64,000 nt of DNA from Corynebacterium diphtheriae (GTDB lineage Bacteria > Actinomycetota > Actinomycetes > Mycobacteriales > Mycobacteriaceae): the NCBI RefSeq assembly GCF_001457455.1, contig NZ_LN831026.1, positions 1,054,001-1,118,000 of the forward strand, read 5' to 3'. Under the pieces are notes generated by a model. It searched no databases, was not told where the DNA came from, and saw only the letters and a list, made by a program, of their open reading frames with translations. Position 1 is the stretch's first letter, and every line of letters begins with the position of its first letter. Both the position numbers and the translations under genes were made by a program. Positions 28,013 through 36,063 of this stretch are shown here, piece after piece.

Positions 28013-29968
28013 ATGACAACTGTTTCAATCGATGTTGCCGACGCAGGTATCAAAACCCGCCCCGGTGACAAAATCATCTACTATGCGCCACGATTCAGAA
28101 AAAACGGGTCACAAGTAGTCTCCACCGCACCGCAAACAGCGGATGTTTCCAAAGGCGGGGCCACCATTGAGGTACACCCTGGTCCTTTGATGGTGGAGTT
28201 TCGGTGCCGTAATTTTCAGGATTCTCAACCATTCCGTGTGGTTGTCCCCGATAGTGGGCTGGTTACTCTTGCTGACCTTTTGGAGAAGTCCTACCGCTAC
28301 GAGCCGCAAGTTTTAAGCGAGATTCAGCAGTTCATCAACGCTGCAAAGCGTGATGTGGCAGGGTTCCGTGGTGAGTCCGAGCAGAATGCGTTAGCGGCGA
28401 AGGAAGCCCAAAAAGCTGTGGCGCGTAGCGCTTCGGAGGCTAAGAAGGCAGCAAGTGAAGCGGCTATGCAGGCGGCGGATGCGGCTGGGCGTAATCTTGA
28501 GAAGCGCTTCTCGCAGATCAATGATGAGGTGCGTGAGTCAAAGACTTCGGTTGAGTCTGCGGCACAGAAAGCATTGCAGGCTGAGAAGCTAGCAAAAGAG
28601 TATGCGTCTGGGGCTAAGAGTGGTGAGTCTGCGGCACAGAAAGCACAGCGAGCAGCGGAGTTGGCGCGTGATAAAGCGCTGGCTTCGGAAAGTGCTGCGG
28701 GGGAGAATGCGAAGACTGCTTCCTGGTCTGTAGAACAAGCTAGTGCGTATGAGCAGGGGGCGAAGGCTGCTAAAGCTGGTCTTGAGGAAGCACTAGCGGG
28801 GGTGAAAGAAGCGCGTTCTGGTGCTGAGCAGGCACGGGATGGCGCTGTGGAAGCGCGTTCTGGTGCTGAGCAGGCACGGGATGGCGCTGTGGAAGCGCGT
28901 TCTGGTGCTGAGCAGGCACGGGATGAGGCGAAGCGTGCCGCTGGTGAGGCTGCTGGTTCTGCGGCTACACAAGCGGCGGATAAGGTTCGTGAAGAGGTTA
29001 AAAAGTCAACGGAGAAGGCAACTTCGGAGGCTAACCGTGCTGAACAAGCAGCTGAGTCAGCGGTGGTTGGTATTAAACCGGACACGGTGAAGAAGTCGAT
29101 GCTTACGGAGGATTTGCGTGGTGAGATCGACGCGAAAGCGGATCAAAGTACTGTCACGGAGGGATTAGCGAAGAAGGCTAATTTGGCTACTGTTACAGCA
29201 CAGTTGGCTGAGAAGGCTGATAAGGCTGTGGTGGAGAAGCAGCTAGGGGAGAAGGCTGATTCTGCGGATGTAGCTAAGCAGATCTCCGCTATCCCGAAAC
29301 CCACGTGGGAGGGGCTGGAGGGTAAGCCCGCGGATTTTAAGCCGTCGGCGCACACCCACGCCACAAAAGAAATAACTGGTCTAGATGAAGCTCTCAAGGC
29401 GAAAGCCGATCTAATCACGGTAGATGAGAAAATCAAGGCCATCCCTAAGCCGGTCAATACGTGGGGTGAGCTGCAAGAAAAGCCCGCGAAGTTCCCACCT
29501 GAGACACATAAGCATGGAATTGCTGATGTGACTGGGCTGCAAGACGCTTTGGATGAAAAGACCACGCAGGCCTATGTGGACGGCAAGATTAGTAGCCTGC
29601 CGAAGCCTGCTACGTCGTGGTCTGAGATCACAGGCAAACCAGACTCATTCCACCCTGAATCCCACTACCATTCCACCAGCGACATAAGTGGTCTGGATTT
29701 GATGCTGCAGGATAAGGCCAGCTCCTCACACACCCACAAAATAGCGGATATAACTGCGCTTCAAAAAGTTCTCAGTAAACATACTGGGATGATAAACGAA
29801 TGTAGGGTTGAGATTGGTAAAAAGGCTGATAAAAGCGAGATCGCTGGCATGGCCAGCAAGCACGAGGTGCAGCAGTTGCAGGCCACGGTGAACGCTGCCC
29901 CGAAGATAATGGTGGTTTCGCAGATGCCGACACATCCAGATAACTCGACTATTTATCTGGTTCGGTGA
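28013..29968 (+). CDS. Tail fibre with coiled coil and His-rich repeats
   Basis: 651 residues. Residues 1-~100 look like a virion-attachment domain. Residues ~110-345 form a long alanine-rich coiled coil with a 14-residue tandem unit (GAVEARSGAEQARD) nearly three times. Residues ~365-600 contain repeats of the form W.E(I/L)..KP..F.P..H.H..(D/E)ITGL..(A)L, seen four times with H.H pairs. These probably form trimeric shafts that may hold metal. The C-terminus (MPTHPDNSTIYLVR) resembles fibre tips. It is likely the receptor-contacting fibre. Confidence 0.82.
   Translation: MTTVSIDVADAGIKTRPGDKIIYYAPRFRKNGSQVVSTAPQTADVSKGGATIEVHPGPLMVEFRCRNFQDSQPFRVVVPDSGLVTLADLLEKSYRYEPQVLSEIQQFINAAKRDVAGFRGESEQNALAAKEAQKAVARSASEAKKAASEAAMQAADAAGRNLEKRFSQINDEVRESKTSVESAAQKALQAEKLAKEYASGAKSGESAAQKAQRAAELARDKALASESAAGENAKTASWSVEQASAYEQGAKAAKAGLEEALAGVKEARSGAEQARDGAVEARSGAEQARDGAVEARSGAEQARDEAKRAAGEAAGSAATQAADKVREEVKKSTEKATSEANRAEQAAESAVVGIKPDTVKKSMLTEDLRGEIDAKADQSTVTEGLAKKANLATVTAQLAEKADKAVVEKQLGEKADSADVAKQISAIPKPTWEGLEGKPADFKPSAHTHATKEITGLDEALKAKADLITVDEKIKAIPKPVNTWGELQEKPAKFPPETHKHGIADVTGLQDALDEKTTQAYVDGKISSLPKPATSWSEITGKPDSFHPESHYHSTSDISGLDLMLQDKASSSHTHKIADITALQKVLSKHTGMINECRVEIGKKADKSEIAGMASKHEVQQLQATVNAAPKIMVVSQMPTHPDNSTIYLVR
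28809..28925 (+). repeat. 42-bp tandem repeats in the fibre gene
   Basis: About 2.7 near-identical 42-bp units keep the reading frame (14 residues each). Gain or loss of units would lengthen or shorten the coiled-coil shaft without a frameshift. Confidence 0.85.
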
Positions 29969-29974
29969 TTGGTG

Positions 29975-30217
29975 ATGGGTAAACTGAGAGTCGGGGATAA
30001 AACCCCCAGCAAGATTTACTACGGACGAGCTTCGGTAAGACAGGTGTATTACGGGGCTACGAAGATCTGGCCTGAGATCCCAGCATGGGAGCCTGGAAAA
30101 TACTACAACCCTGGTGACGTAGTCCTGTACGGAGGTAGGGCCTACCAATGCACCCAGATTCATAAATCAAATGCGGAATATACCCCCTATACCCGTGGGT
30201 TCTGGATACCTATTTAA
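29975..30217 (+). CDS. Small tail protein with chitin-binding-type (CBM5/12-like) domain
   Basis: 80 residues. The ATG at 29975 is six nt after the fibre stop. A short start (LRVGDKTPSKIYYGRASVRQ VYYGATKIWP) of a type common in phage tail proteins is followed by AWEPGKYYNPGDVVLYGGRAYQC...W, the aromatic pattern of CBM5/12 sugar-binding modules. It probably helps adsorption to cell-wall sugar. Confidence 0.65.
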   Translation: MGKLRVGDKTPSKIYYGRASVRQVYYGATKIWPEIPAWEPGKYYNPGDVVLYGGRAYQCTQIHKSNAEYTPYTRGFWIPI

Positions 30218-30311
30218 TAAATAGGTAGCGCTGGCCTCGCAAAGCCCAATAGTCCAAGGCCCCAGCCGTGGAAGCAAAAATAAACGGAAAATATGACATG
30301 GAGGAGATTTT

Positions 30312-31103
30312 ATGAGCGTTGAGACACTACAAAACCAAGTACAGAACCTCACCACCGACGAGTGGACGGAGTTTTTCGCATGGTGTGGCACAGTCGAGTA
30401 CCCGCGTAGGAAAGCCCAGCCCTTAGTGGACGAAGCACAGGCCGAGGTGGTGAAAGCCCTACAAGACGAGGGCAAACTGACCAAGCCCGATGCGCTCACC
30501 GATCCAGACAAGCTTCCGGAGGACCTCACGGATGTACCAGAGTGGGCAAATCCGCACACCGATCATGCGTCCATGTATCGCAGAGGTGATATTGTGCGCG
30601 TCGGTGAAAAAATCTACCTGTCGCAATTCGACGGGTTGAATCACTGGCAGCCAGGGGCTACCGATGTACTGCCGACGATTTGGCTGGACATCACCCCAAT
30701 CCCCAAAATCACAGACGAGGCGGGTCACGAGGTTGAGGCCGGCACCGTGAAAAACCCGATCCCGTGGCGAGCCGGCATTGAGCTACACGAAGGCCAGTAC
30801 ACCACACACGGCGGGAAACTCTACAAGGTGACCCGTGATGTAGAGACCCTCGACCCCACCCACACCCCAGATACGCTGATTGGGCATTTCTATGAGGAGG
30901 CCACCCCAGAGGATGAATTCGGGGAGGATGACGCATGGGAAGACCCTAATACTGTTGAGGATTTCAAGCCACCGACTGGTCAGTATGACGCCTACCCACT
31001 AGGCAAGAAAATCCGATTCGAGGGGCATGTCTATGAGAACGTCATGGAGATGAATGCCTTCTCACCGGCGGATTACCCCGACGGCTGGAAGCGACTCGAC
31101 TAA
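30312..31103 (+). CDS. Carbohydrate-binding minor tail protein
   Basis: 263 residues, start after GGAGGAGAT. Three modules of the CBM5/12 look are visible: ~78-130 (PEWANP...YRRGDIVRVGEKIYLS), ~148-195 (IPWRAGIELHEGQYTTHGGKLYKV) and ~225-262 (GQYDAYPLGKKIRFEGHVYEN). An acidic stretch joins the last two. It probably binds arabinogalactan or another mycolata wall sugar; the ligand is not known. The two hairpins after it end the tail gene block. Confidence 0.62.
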   Translation: MSVETLQNQVQNLTTDEWTEFFAWCGTVEYPRRKAQPLVDEAQAEVVKALQDEGKLTKPDALTDPDKLPEDLTDVPEWANPHTDHASMYRRGDIVRVGEKIYLSQFDGLNHWQPGATDVLPTIWLDITPIPKITDEAGHEVEAGTVKNPIPWRAGIELHEGQYTTHGGKLYKVTRDVETLDPTHTPDTLIGHFYEEATPEDEFGEDDAWEDPNTVEDFKPPTGQYDAYPLGKKIRFEGHVYENVMEMNAFSPADYPDGWKRLD

Positions 31104-31107
31104 CCAA

Positions 31108-31154
31108 GCACCCCACGTAGGGTGCATTTTTTATGCCCTCACCACGGTGGGGGC
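31108..31154 (+). terminator. Two consecutive terminator hairpins before the endolysin
   Basis: The first is GCACCC-N6-GGGTGC followed by ATTTTTT (31108-31132). The second is GCCCTCAC-N4-GTGGGGGC followed by TTTCT (31135-31154). The endolysin start is only 27 nt further on, so these may cause partial termination and delay or lower lysis gene expression. Confidence 0.7.
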
Positions 31155-31181
31155 TTTCTGTATGCCCAAGGAGCATAAAAA

Positions 31182-32645
31182 TTGACGCTATTTGGCATAG
31201 ACGTCTCCGAACACCAGTCGGGGATGAACCTGCTGCGTGCGGTGCGCGAATCCGATTTGTCTTTCGTGATCATGCGGACAAATGACGGCGATTATAGGGA
31301 TCGCTGCTATCGCTCGCATGTGGATGATGCACGCAGGAGTACCGCAGCTCTCGCCGCCTACACCTACCTGCGTAACCCCAGTGAGGGTTCCACGCTGAAA
31401 GCACAGGTGGATACGGCTCTAGCTGTGATGGGGGATCGCTGGCGGCTACCGATATGGCTGGACTGCGAGACAAACGCGGGGCTGGCCATGGGGCATATCC
31501 GTGAGGTGAAGCGCCTTTTTGAGGCTGCTGGGATCACGGTGCTGGGGGTTTATTCCTATTGGCCGTGGTGGCAGCAGCACGGGGGCGACACCACCGAATT
31601 CGCACACCTGTGGGGTGCCGCATATCCGCGCACCAGCACGCTTCCACACACCGAATTGTATGGCGGCGACCGGCACCCCCAGTGGGATAAGTCCATGGGT
31701 GGCCGTCCCGTTGAGCTGTGGCAGTACGCGTCATCTGCGCTGGTATCCAGCTGGGTACGTGGCGTGGACGCTAACGCGTTTCGCGGCGATGTCACCCGCC
31801 TACAAGCACTTTTCAATAGTAGAAAGGAGGCGGTCGTGGAGAAAGTCCTCGACTACCCACGCTCACAAATCACACAAGACACCGGCTACTACTGTGGTCC
31901 TGCATCCACTCAGACCGTGGTGGCAGCGGCTACGGGGAAGATGATTCCCGAGTCTGATCTGGCTAGGAAGCTCGGCACCACGATTAACGGCACCGACTAT
32001 ATCGGGCAGTTTCCGGCAGTGCTTAACACTCTTATTGAGGGTGGGGAATACACGCACCGTGACGTAGGCGCATACCCCAATCAAGAGGCAAAGAACGTCA
32101 TCTGGGGTGAGATCACCAACTCAATTAACGCCGGTCGCGGTGTCATCGCAAACATCGTGGCCCCACCATCAAACTACCCCAAGGCGGTTCCCCCGTCCAC
32201 GATCAGCCCCACCTACGCCGGCGGAACCGTCTACCACTACATCGCGGTGATGGGCTACTCCGACGCGGGCGGCCGCAGACTCTGGATCGCAGACTCAGGC
32301 TTCTACCCCTACGGATACTGGATCGGCTTTGATCAATTCTGCACGCTGATCGTCCCCAAGGGGTACGCCTACTCAAAGACAAAAATCCGAATCAAGCAGG
32401 AAAAACATATGGATATTGATCTTCAGAAACTCACTTTTGAGCAGCTCGCAGGCGCGGGCCGCGACAACAAAGGCAATCCCACTTTCAACGGCTGGGACAT
32501 GGAAAGTCTCAAGGGCATTGCTGAGAAAAAGCTCGCGGAAAAGGGCTCGCTGACACTTGTGGAAATGCTGGTAATGGTGTTTTTTGCCCAGCTTGAGCAA
32601 GGCGAGGCCATTAAGCGTATCAACGCACAATTGGAAGGAAAATAA
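31182..32645 (+). CDS. lysA: Endolysin: GH25 muramidase plus C39-like peptidase
   Basis: 487 residues from a TTG with AAGGAG eight nt upstream. Residues 1-~215 are a GH25 lysozyme (LFGIDVSEHQSG, PIWLDCE, VELWQYAS, GVDANAF). Residues ~225-400 are a C39-like papain-fold peptidase (YYCGPAST with Cys, YHYIAVMGY with His, IADSG with Asp). Residues 410-487 are a helical tail. No signal peptide is present, so release depends on holin. Two internal in-frame starts with ribosome sites lie at 31836 (AAAGGAGG then GTG) and 32409 (AGGAAAA then ATG). Confidence 0.9.
   Translation: MTLFGIDVSEHQSGMNLLRAVRESDLSFVIMRTNDGDYRDRCYRSHVDDARRSTAALAAYTYLRNPSEGSTLKAQVDTALAVMGDRWRLPIWLDCETNAGLAMGHIREVKRLFEAAGITVLGVYSYWPWWQQHGGDTTEFAHLWGAAYPRTSTLPHTELYGGDRHPQWDKSMGGRPVELWQYASSALVSSWVRGVDANAFRGDVTRLQALFNSRKEAVVEKVLDYPRSQITQDTGYYCGPASTQTVVAAATGKMIPESDLARKLGTTINGTDYIGQFPAVLNTLIEGGEYTHRDVGAYPNQEAKNVIWGEITNSINAGRGVIANIVAPPSNYPKAVPPSTISPTYAGGTVYHYIAVMGYSDAGGRRLWIADSGFYPYGYWIGFDQFCTLIVPKGYAYSKTKIRIKQEKHMDIDLQKLTFEQLAGAGRDNKGNPTFNGWDMESLKGIAEKKLAEKGSLTLVEMLVMVFFAQLEQGEAIKRINAQLEGK
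31824..31838 (+). promoter_or_regulatory. Strong internal ribosome site and GTG start in the endolysin gene
   Basis: AAAGGAGG is followed by a 5-nt spacer and an in-frame GTG at 31836, exactly between the muramidase and peptidase domains. It would yield a separate ~269-residue peptidase-containing protein. Confidence 0.6.
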
Positions 32646-32647
32646 CT

Positions 32648-33010
32648 GTGAAAAAGTTTAATATCAAGTCCGCGTGGGTTCAGCGTAAGCTCATCTACGG
32701 TGCGCTAGCCGTCGCGCTCGGCGTGGCCGTCGCTTTCGGGATCATCACCCAAGAGCAGGCAGACGGGGTGACCGCTAACCTCGATTCGATTATCGGTGTG
32801 CTCGCGTCATTGTCTTTGGCGCTTGCGTCTGCGAAAACCCACGAAGGGTCTGATGACAAGACCACAAAAGGCGATCTAGACGCGGCGCTCAAGAAGATTG
32901 ACCGTCTATCCGAGGCTGTACAAAACGTCGTCAACAACGCCGGACGGGGCGACGAGCCGAAGCCAGAAACACCCGGCGCGCCGTTCGGATCTATCTACCC
33001 ACAGGGGTGA
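32648..33010 (+). CDS. Holin-like membrane protein
   Basis: 120 residues from a GTG directly after the endolysin, with GGAAGG upstream. Two membrane segments (~16-35 LIYGALAVALGVAVAFGII and ~44-62 LDSIIGVLASLSLALAS) are followed by a charged tail ending in a proline-rich stretch. Size, topology and place right after the endolysin fit a class II-type holin that forms pores and starts lysis. Confidence 0.75.
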   Translation: MKKFNIKSAWVQRKLIYGALAVALGVAVAFGIITQEQADGVTANLDSIIGVLASLSLALASAKTHEGSDDKTTKGDLDAALKKIDRLSEAVQNVVNNAGRGDEPKPETPGAPFGSIYPQG

Positions 33011-33453
33011 GTGGTATGCAGTTTCTTGGTAGGGCGGTGCGGTCTACGCGTGCTGGTCTGCTGATTTTGGCGACCTCTGCGATGCTGCGGGCGTGGTCTT
33101 ATGCTCCGTGGCAGGTAGATCAGCAGCGTCGTCCGGTGCACTGGCTGGAATCATTGACTACCCCGATGGTGTGGGGCGGGGTGTGGGCTTTCATTGCTTT
33201 TATGCTGGTCGTGGCTATTTTTTGCCATAGGGTCATACCTGTAGCTGTCGGCTTGGTTGTCTCTATGCATGCCGCGTGGTGTCTGTCTTTTACGTGGCAG
33301 ACGCTGGTTGGGGAGTCTTCTAGGGCGTGGGTGACTGCGATTAGCTATGGGTCTACCTCGCTGCTGGTGTTGTGGGCGTTTTCTCGCGCCTACCCCACTG
33401 TGCGGATTGATCTGGGTGATCGGAGGGAGGATCCCCGTGGAGGAGTTGACTAA
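33007..33453 (+). CDS. Four-helix membrane protein, lysis-linked
   Basis: 148 residues if started at the GTG overlapping the holin stop (GTGA); an ATG at 33016 is an alternative. Four hydrophobic segments are seen, including GLLILATSAMLRAW, VWAFIAFMLVVAIFC and VIPVAVGLVVSMHAAW. It lies between the holin and another single-span protein, so a second holin or pinholin-like accessory role is likely but unproven. Confidence 0.6.
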   Translation: MSGMQFLGRAVRSTRAGLLILATSAMLRAWSYAPWQVDQQRRPVHWLESLTTPMVWGGVWAFIAFMLVVAIFCHRVIPVAVGLVVSMHAAWCLSFTWQTLVGESSRAWVTAISYGSTSLLVLWAFSRAYPTVRIDLGDRREDPRGGVD

Positions 33454-33799
33454 CCCGATTCTGAATTTTCTGCTCGGTGGTGGGTTGGTCGCGATCATCG
33501 GCTATTTCACGGCCCGTGTCACAGCACGCGCCCAAAAGGAGTCTGCTGAGGTGGAGGCTAAGGGCCCTGAGTGGCAGGCATATGTGCAGGAGATGAAGGA
33601 TTGGACGAATGCCCAGCTGAAAGAACGGGATGTTTTAATTTCAAAACTTGAGGTGGAGGTGGGGGAGCTTAGGGAGAAGTTGGAGGTGTGGAAAAGCCGC
33701 TATTATGTGGCGATTCACTACATCCGTACCCTGCATTTGAGTTTTCCTGATTCTCGCACGATGCACCCCGTCCCTGATGAGTTGGAACAAGACTTCTAA
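33437..33799 (+). CDS. Single-span coiled-coil protein, possible spanin-like or holin accessory
   Basis: 120 residues from a GTG with GGAGGGAGG upstream, overlapping the previous gene by 17 nt. One N-terminal membrane helix (ILNFLLGGGLVAIIGYFTA) is followed by a coiled coil (ERDVLISKLEVEVGELREKL) and a short C-terminal part. The layout resembles the last gene of actinophage lysis cassettes. The exact role is unknown. Confidence 0.6.
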   Translation: MEELTNPILNFLLGGGLVAIIGYFTARVTARAQKESAEVEAKGPEWQAYVQEMKDWTNAQLKERDVLISKLEVEVGELREKLEVWKSRYYVAIHYIRTLHLSFPDSRTMHPVPDELEQDF

Positions 33800-33806
33800 A
33801 AATAAT

Positions 33807-33836
33807 CCCCCTACTGGCGTAACTGCTGGTAGGGGG
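33807..33836. terminator. Terminator at the convergence of late and minus-strand genes
   Basis: CCCCCTACT and a GGTAGGGGG arm form a stem followed by a T-rich stretch. Plus-strand late genes and minus-strand genes meet here, so it may serve both directions. Confidence 0.75.
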
Positions 33837-33849
33837 CTTATTTTGCGTT

Positions 33850-34644
33850 TTATAGCTTTCTTACTGTGGGGCGTACTGGGGCATCATCGGGGCCTTTCAT
33901 AAAAGGCTGAATGAAAAGCGGCTTGCGCTGTCCGTGCTTTGGGCCGCATGCTTGCTGTCGCCAGTGGCCGCGCACCATAAATCGCACTGATAGGTGACGC
34001 TCCCCGCTGCTTTCGCTGCTGCCGCTAGTATGATCACCGGTACGCCCGCCGCCGCGAACGTTGATCACCCGCACGGCGCTAGGAGGCTGTGTTTTGCTAC
34101 CGCTGCTGCGGTTGCGGCGTGAGGATTTATTGACTGTCTTTTCCTCAGCTACTCCTGGCTGCTGCGATAGTAACCAGATTGATCCGAGGAATTGCACCGC
34201 AGCGAATTCGTCGCCGTCCCGTGTCGGCAGGGGTGTCATTTTCTCGAATTTCGAGCGCCTTGTCATGATCTGCGAGGCCTGGAACACGAACATCAGCCCC
34301 TCGGTAAGGTCGCCGCCTTCCCCGTACCATGTGACAGCGGTGATGGAATCTTTGTCGTGATTGTATGTCCACCCGATAGCCCGTATCGGGGCGATCTTGC
34401 TTGTGATGATTGATTTCACGGCGGGGCTTTCCCCATCGATCCACATAAAGCCACTGGGGGTAGGCATAGCCTGTGTGGGGGACCATTCCGGCAGGGACTC
34501 AGCGGCACCTGCGGCTAGGGTGCACATATCATCTGTGATCCACCACAGTGCCATCTCATCGATCTGGGACGCCAGCGCGGGATCGTAGATATAGTATTGT
34601 CTGGATATTTTGCCACGTAGGGAGGGTAGGTCTTTTATTTTCAT
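33850..34644 (-). CDS. Accessory protein with mobile-element C-terminal signature
   Basis: 264 residues. The C-terminal ~45 residues (SVRFMVRGHWRQQACGPKHG ... IQPFMKGPDDAPV) match a conserved tail found in hypothetical proteins on actinobacterial plasmids and phages. The N-terminal half is mixed alpha/beta with many Trp. The middle is Ser/Arg/Gly-rich. No enzyme motif is recognised. It is the last gene of a minus-strand run (overlapping ATGA with the next) beyond the lysis cassette, a common place for lysogeny-expressed cargo. Confidence 0.6.
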   Translation of the reverse strand: MKIKDLPSLRGKISRQYYIYDPALASQIDEMALWWITDDMCTLAAGAAESLPEWSPTQAMPTPSGFMWIDGESPAVKSIITSKIAPIRAIGWTYNHDKDSITAVTWYGEGGDLTEGLMFVFQASQIMTRRSKFEKMTPLPTRDGDEFAAVQFLGSIWLLSQQPGVAEEKTVNKSSRRNRSSGSKTQPPSAVRVINVRGGGRTGDHTSGSSESSGERHLSVRFMVRGHWRQQACGPKHGQRKPLFIQPFMKGPDDAPVRPTVRKL

Positions 34645-34805
34645 GATTCTATGATGAGGTCGAGTGTCTGGCAGTCGAGTGCTACGGCTGCAAGCTCTAG
34701 GAGCTTGCCGTCATCAGGAATTTGCGGGATAAGCTCAATGAACTGCTGGCGTAGCTCTTCGCGGGTGCCCGACCATGCGAAGTGATCGGTTTTTATAGTG
34801 ATCAT
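34641..34805 (-). CDS. Small hypothetical protein
   Basis: 54 residues if started at the ATG at 34805 (MITIKTDHFAWSG...); another ATG 18 nt upstream lies inside a strong inverted repeat. The sequence FIELIPQIPDDGKLLELAA suggests a small helical protein. It is coupled by ATGA overlap to the 264-residue protein. Function unknown; a partner or antitoxin role is speculation. Confidence 0.5.
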   Translation of the reverse strand: MITIKTDHFAWSGTREELRQQFIELIPQIPDDGKLLELAAVALDCQTLDLIIES

Positions 34806-34818
34806 GGTTTTATGGAGG

Positions 34819-34857
34819 CCCATATGGCTGGCTAATTCAGGTAGTCAGCCATATGGG
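34819..34857. repeat. 12-bp perfect inverted repeat upstream of the small gene
   Basis: CCCATATGGCTG and CAGCCATATGGG with a 15-nt loop. There is no T tract on either side, so it is more likely an operator or translation-control hairpin than a terminator. One candidate start codon of the downstream gene is buried in the stem. Confidence 0.55.
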
Positions 34858-34893
34858 TTATGTGCGGTTTTTACCTTACTTCGAGTGGGAGGC

Positions 34894-35133
34894 TTAGGAA
34901 TTTTTTAAAATTTCTTGCCATTGCTCGGAGGAAAGAATCTGGTATTCAATACCCTTGATCTTTTTCACATCCTCAAGGATCGTACGGGTTTCCATAGCCC
35001 CCAGCGGGGATACATGCACCCACTGCCGTGTTGATTGGTGCCATGTGAGGAGAGCGTCTTTGAGGTGCTTACGGATGACCGGGGCGTTGGTACGGTCGGT
35101 GATGGTGGCGGTGATAACTGCTGCGTTTGACAT
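34894..35133 (-). CDS. Small hypothetical protein
   Basis: 79 residues, start after AGGAGCACATT. The sequence suggests a small alpha/beta fold (AVITATITDRTNAPVIRKHL, IKGIEYQILSSEQWQEIL). No family recognised. It belongs to a minus-strand group of short cargo genes (33.8-37.0 kb). Confidence 0.6.
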   Translation of the reverse strand: MSNAAVITATITDRTNAPVIRKHLKDALLTWHQSTRQWVHVSPLGAMETRTILEDVKKIKGIEYQILSSEQWQEILKNS

Positions 35134-35142
35134 AATGTGCTC

Positions 35143-35526
35143 CTAGATTGTGTAGCCGTAGTGGGCGAGAATGTATTCGGTGATGGTTTTCTTGTCGGTG
35201 TCGCTCATAGGGTCGTCGGTGAGTCTGAGCATTTCCGCGACTGTCCACACGATGACATCGTTGCTAAAGAAATCGTGTCCGAATTTGGTGAAACCTTCAT
35301 TGCCCAGGACTGTTGGGATGTAGCTGTGGCGTGCTTTGCTTTCGACGTTGAGCGCTTCACGGAGTGCGAGGCCACGGGCGTAGCGTTCCGCCCATAAGAT
35401 AGCTTCTCGTTGTGTTTCACTTTCGGGGCGTTTTGCTGCGTGGTTATCGCAGGCGCGGAGGAGGTAGACGGCTTCCGCTAGCATGACGATTCCGAGGTAG
35501 TACTTGCAGGTTCCTGTGTTGACCAT
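35143..35526 (-). CDS. Hypothetical helical protein
   Basis: 127 residues, start after AAGGAACACATC. Predominantly helical with an LGIVMLAEAVYLLRACDNHAA helix near the start and an acidic C-terminus. No motif recognised. A palindromic operator-like site (GTATC-N4-GATAC) lies ~62 nt upstream, so it probably has its own regulated promoter. Confidence 0.6.
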   Translation of the reverse strand: MVNTGTCKYYLGIVMLAEAVYLLRACDNHAAKRPESETQREAILWAERYARGLALREALNVESKARHSYIPTVLGNEGFTKFGHDFFSNDVIVWTVAEMLRLTDDPMSDTDKKTITEYILAHYGYTI

Positions 35527-35587
35527 GATGTGTTCCTTTGGCTTATGGAGGTTGCGGCCTCCGCTTCTTGCTTACATGTAAATAGTA

Positions 35588-35605
35588 TCATGTGATACTA
35601 AAGTA
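35588..35605. promoter_or_regulatory. Palindrome GTATC-N4-GATAC
   Basis: TAGTATCA and TGATACTA arms around TG, upstream of the 127-residue gene. A related site (GTATC-ATCA-GATAT on the minus strand) lies near 36208-36225 upstream of the next minus-strand gene, which suggests a second local regulator distinct from the main operator family. Confidence 0.4.
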
Positions 35606-35626
35606 GTGCAAGTTGATTGGGAAAAA

Positions 35627-36031
35627 TTATTTGCCGTCCCTAATTCGACGCACCCGAGGAGCCAAATACCTGGAAGCCTTCGCCATCGCATAATCGCTAA
35701 CACCCTTCAACGCTGGATCAGTCATTAATACTTTCATCTCATCCTCCAGCCCCTTCAATGTCGCCTTAGCGATTCTGATACGCTCGCCAAGATCGCGAAT
35801 ATCCTCCAGCTCGTCAGCGTCACCAGCGTCGAAATCCTCCACGCTAATCACATTGTCGTGGACATTAAACTCATGTGGCTCGGCGGCGGAGGAAACAACC
35901 ATTCCCCACTCGGCGGATGAAGGGTTTGGGTTCCGCTTCACATTCACCTTGCGACCATAGACTTTGCGTGCTGCCGCCGCAACGGTTTTCCCTTCGATGG
36001 TTCCAGCTTTGAGGAAACGAACTTTTTTCAT
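35627..36031 (-). CDS. Hypothetical protein
   Basis: 134 residues, start at 36031 with GGAGAATGTC upstream. The basic N-terminus (MKKVRFLKAGTIEGKTVAAA...KVNVKRNPNP), acidic middle (VEDFDAGDADELEDIRDLGE) and helical basic end (YLAPRVRRIRDGK) suggest a nucleic-acid-associated protein, but no family is recognised. Its start codon overlaps the -35 box of the divergent small RNA candidate at 36064. Confidence 0.6.
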   Translation of the reverse strand: MKKVRFLKAGTIEGKTVAAAARKVYGRKVNVKRNPNPSSAEWGMVVSSAAEPHEFNVHDNVISVEDFDAGDADELEDIRDLGERIRIAKATLKGLEDEMKVLMTDPALKGVSDYAMAKASRYLAPRVRRIRDGK

Positions 36032-36058
36032 GACATTCTCCAAGTCTTGATGTAATCT
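36030..36058 (+). promoter_or_regulatory. Candidate promoter of the CRISPR-repeat-like small RNA
   Basis: ATGACA (36030-36035) and TAATCT (36053-36058) with a 17-nt spacer match corynebacterial -35 and TANNNT -10 patterns. Transcription would start at about 36064-36066, the first bases of the hairpin RNA. Confidence 0.45.
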
Positions 36059-36063
36059 ACTAA

